Origin: an uncultured Oscillospiraceae bacterium
GTDB lineage: Bacteria; Bacillota; Clostridia; Oscillospirales; Ruminococcaceae
Length of the DNA stretch: 6,124 nt
NCBI GenBank assembly: GCA_958403605.1
Contig: CATXYA010000119.1
Location: 1-6,124, forward strand
Direction of reading: 5' to 3'
A program made the translations under genes and the position numbers. Numbering within the stretch: position 1 is the stretch's first letter; every line of letters begins with the position of its first letter. Below are positions 4,240-6,124 of this stretch, piece by piece. The notes under the pieces were generated by a model that worked only from the letters and a program-made list of their open reading frames with translations, had not been told where the DNA came from and did no database searches.

Positions 4240-6027
4240 GTGTACAAGCAGGAATTACAACAAGCGTATCATCTGTATGACCCCAAGCAGGGCTGGCTGG
4301 ACGAGGCCCGCGCCCTGCTGACAACAGCCGCCCAGGCCGCCATGGCCGCGGGCGACCTGCCGGAAAAAGAGCTGCCGGAGTTCATCACCGAGATCCCCGG
4401 CGACGTAAAAAACGGCGACGTGGCCTCCAACCTGGCCATGGTCTCGGCCCGTGTGTTCGGCATGGCGCCGCGCAAGATCGCCGAGGCCGTCACCGCCCAT
4501 CTGCCCTGCCTGGAGCATTCCTGCTGGAACAGGGTGGAAGTGGCCGGGCCCGGCTTCATCAACCTGTTTTTATCCGACGCCGCCTTTGCCAGCGTGGTGC
4601 TGGCGGCCAATGTGGCGGGCGGGGATTACGGCCGCACCGCCTACGGCCAGGGGCAGAAGATCAACGTGGAGTTCGTCTCCGCCAACCCCACCGGCCCCAT
4701 GCACCTGGGCAACGCCCGGGGCGGCGCGCTGGGCGACTGCCTGGCCGCGGCGCTGGATTGGGCGGGCTATGACGTGACGCGGGAATTCCTCATCAACGAC
4801 GCGGGCAACCAAATTTTGAAGTTCGGCAAGAGCCTGGCGGTGCGCTATCTGCAGCTGTACCAGGGCGAGGAGGCCGCGCCCCTGCCCGAGGACTGCTACC
4901 AGGGCGAGGATATCAAGGTGCTGGCAAAGGCCTTTGCGGACGAACACGGCGACGCCTATGTGACCGGTGATCTTGAGGCGCTGCAGCGGGACATCGCCGC
5001 CTTCGCCCTGCCCAAAAACATCCAGGGCCTCAAGGACGACATGGCCAAGTACCGCGTGCTGTACGACGTATGGTTCAGCGAGACCTCCCTGCACGAGAGC
5101 GGCGCGGTGAAGGACGTGCTGGATCTGCTGGCCGCCCGGGGCGCCACCTACGAAAAGGACGGCGCCATCTGGTACCGCAGCATGCAGTACGCTGAAAAGT
5201 ACGGTGCCAACAAGGTGACCCGCAAGGGCTTGGACGGCGAGGTGTCCGACGAGGACAAGGACGAGGTGCTGGTGCGCGCCAACGGCGTGCCCACCTATTT
5301 CGCCGCCGACATTGCTTACCATTATAATAAGTTCGCCGTGCGCGGGTTCGACCGCGCCATCGACGTCTGGGGCGCGGATCATCACGGCCATGTGGCCCGC
5401 ATGAAGGGCGCCATGGACGCCGTGGGCCTGGACGGCAGCAAGCTGGACGTGGTGCTGATGCAGTTCGTGCGGCTGATGAAGGACGGCCAGCCCGTGCGCA
5501 TGTCCAAGCGCAGCGGCAAGGCCATTGGCCTGTCCGAGCTGCTGGACGAGGTGCCCATCGACTCGGCGCGCTTTTTGTTCAATATGCGCGAGCCGGGCAG
5601 CTCCATCGATTTCGACCTGGACCAGGCCGTCACCCAGGACAGCGACAACCCCGTGTATTACGTGCAGTACGCCCACGCGCGCATCTGCAGCATTTTGAAA
5701 AAGCTGGCCGAGGAGGGCATCGTCTTTGCCGGGGCCGACCGGGCCGACCTCTCCCTGCTCACCGAGCCCGCCGAGCGGGACCTCATCCGCCATATCGCGG
5801 ATTTCCCCGGCGAGATCATCGCCGCCGCCAAGAACTATGACCCCGCGCGCATCACGCGCTACGTCACCGAGCTGGCGAACCGCTACCACAAATTCTACAA
5901 TTCCTGCCGCGTGAAGGACGCCGAGCCCGCGCTGTGCCAGGCCCGCCTGGCCCTGTGTGTCGCCGCCAAAAACGCGCTGCACAACGCCCTCACCATGATG
6001 AAGGTCGCCTGCCCCGAGAGCATGTAA
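4240..6027 (+). CDS. argS: Arginyl-tRNA synthetase
   Basis: ArgRS is a class Ia cytoplasmic synthetase charging tRNA-Arg. With the GTG start it has 595 residues, close to the usual bacterial length. The N-terminal tRNA-elbow (Add-1) domain covers about residues 1-110, with GDVASNLAM at 59-67. The Rossmann catalytic domain carries the HIGH-type motif in SANPTGPMHLGNARGG (HLGN, 155-158) and the KMSKS-type motif MSKRSGKAI (421-429). The alpha-helical DALR anticodon-binding domain begins near DNPVYYVQYAHARI (469-482) and runs to the end, closing in CPESM like the APERM end of other ArgRS. No missing key residue or frameshift is seen. It is probably the last gene of the rightward cluster, because inverted repeats follow directly. 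Confidence 0.97.
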   Translation: MYKQELQQAYHLYDPKQGWLDEARALLTTAAQAAMAAGDLPEKELPEFITEIPGDVKNGDVASNLAMVSARVFGMAPRKIAEAVTAHLPCLEHSCWNRVEVAGPGFINLFLSDAAFASVVLAANVAGGDYGRTAYGQGQKINVEFVSANPTGPMHLGNARGGALGDCLAAALDWAGYDVTREFLINDAGNQILKFGKSLAVRYLQLYQGEEAAPLPEDCYQGEDIKVLAKAFADEHGDAYVTGDLEALQRDIAAFALPKNIQGLKDDMAKYRVLYDVWFSETSLHESGAVKDVLDLLAARGATYEKDGAIWYRSMQYAEKYGANKVTRKGLDGEVSDEDKDEVLVRANGVPTYFAADIAYHYNKFAVRGFDRAIDVWGADHHGHVARMKGAMDAVGLDGSKLDVVLMQFVRLMKDGQPVRMSKRSGKAIGLSELLDEVPIDSARFLFNMREPGSSIDFDLDQAVTQDSDNPVYYVQYAHARICSILKKLAEEGIVFAGADRADLSLLTEPAERDLIRHIADFPGEIIAAAKNYDPARITRYVTELANRYHKFYNSCRVKDAEPALCQARLALCVAAKNALHNALTMMKVACPESM

Positions 6028-6037
6028 AAAAACAAAA

Positions 6038-6062
6038 GGGGCTGTTGCAAAATAGCCGCGCC
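6038..6062 (+). repeat. Left arm of a likely larger inverted repeat
   Basis: The stretch starting GGGGCTGTTGCAAAATAG and ending CCGCGCC lies 10 nt after the argS stop and follows an A-rich run (6026-6037). Its inner end, AGCCGCGCC (6054-6062), is complementary (one G-U pair) to GGCGCGGTT at the window's last nine bases (6116-6124). This suggests that the rest of the right arm lies outside the window. GGGGCTGTTGCAAAA-type sequences are, from memory, found both at clostridial transposon ends and in long terminators; the sequence here does not decide between them. Confidence 0.45.
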
Positions 6063-6080
6063 GAAAAATGATGCACAAAA

Positions 6081-6124
6081 AATCGCGCCTTTTAGAGGAA
6101 ATTCAGTCCTCAAAAGGCGCGGTT
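6081..6124 (+). terminator. Long hairpin after argS, probable (bidirectional) terminator
   Basis: AATCGCGCCTTTT (6081-6093) plus GAGGA (6095-6099) pairs with TCCTC (6107-6111) plus AAAAGGCGCGGTT (6112-6124). This gives about 18 bp with one bulged A (6094), one T-G pair and a 7-nt AATTCAG loop. An A-run (6077-6080) leads into the left arm and the right arm ends in TT at the window edge, so a T-tract is likely to follow. It would end the ddl-murI-argS transcript and could also stop leftward transcription. The right arm can instead pair with 6054-6062, so the two folds compete. Confidence 0.6.

Noticed and set aside
4570..6078. Open minus-strand frame of 502 codons opposite argS
   Set aside because: This is a typical GC-rich shadow frame: Val/Gly/His/Gln-rich repeat-like composition with no motif, while argS on the other strand is complete with all catalytic motifs.

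Overview
This window is GC-rich bacterial DNA holding two divergent, gene-dense housekeeping clusters. Four features together suggest a Gram-positive, clostridial-type Firmicute, possibly of the Oscillospiraceae/Ruminococcaceae kind: the order rpmG-secE-nusG-rplK, a short zinc-binding L33, a DUF1934 (YwiB-like) gene directly upstream of argS, and strong AGGAGG-type ribosome binding sites. The exact taxon is inference. I found no tRNA or rRNA gene, CRISPR array, phage gene or intact transposase.

Left half (23-1551, minus strand). Read from right to left, this is the classical secE-nusG-rplK ribosomal/transcription/secretion operon: rpmG (L33), secE, nusG and rplK (L11). The window ends just downstream of rplK, where rplA (L1) is expected. 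A good sigma-A type promoter (TTGACG, 17 nt, TATGAT with extended -10) lies about 100 nt upstream of rpmG. The nusG-rplK gap is highly structured. Its last element, next to the rplK ribosome binding site, copies the ribosomal protein L1 binding site of 23S rRNA and is almost certainly the L1 autoregulatory operator. Just before rpmG there is a possible six-codon leader ORF whose stop overlaps the rpmG start (ATGA).

Centre (1552-1840). This divergent intergenic region carries the rpmG promoter and leader, a plus-facing terminator-like hairpin that overlaps the rpmG -35 box, and only a weak candidate promoter for the rightward genes.

Right half (1841-6027, plus strand). A tight cluster holds ddl (D-alanine--D-alanine ligase, TTG start), murI (glutamate racemase, overlapping ddl by 14 nt), a DUF1934 calycin-like protein, and argS (arginyl-tRNA synthetase, GTG start). 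ddl and murI supply the D-Ala-D-Ala dipeptide and D-glutamate of the peptidoglycan stem peptide, so their overlap makes metabolic sense. The DUF1934-argS adjacency is a known Firmicute gene pair.

Right end (6028-6124). After argS there are two nested inverted-repeat signals. One is an 18-bp hairpin that runs to the last base of the window. The other is the left arm of what looks like a larger inverted repeat (terminator or MITE/IS end) whose other arm would lie just outside.

No novel multi-gene system is visible. The points most worth checking are regulatory: the L1 operator, the rpmG leader ORF, the terminator over the promoter, and the cut-off inverted repeat at the right edge.
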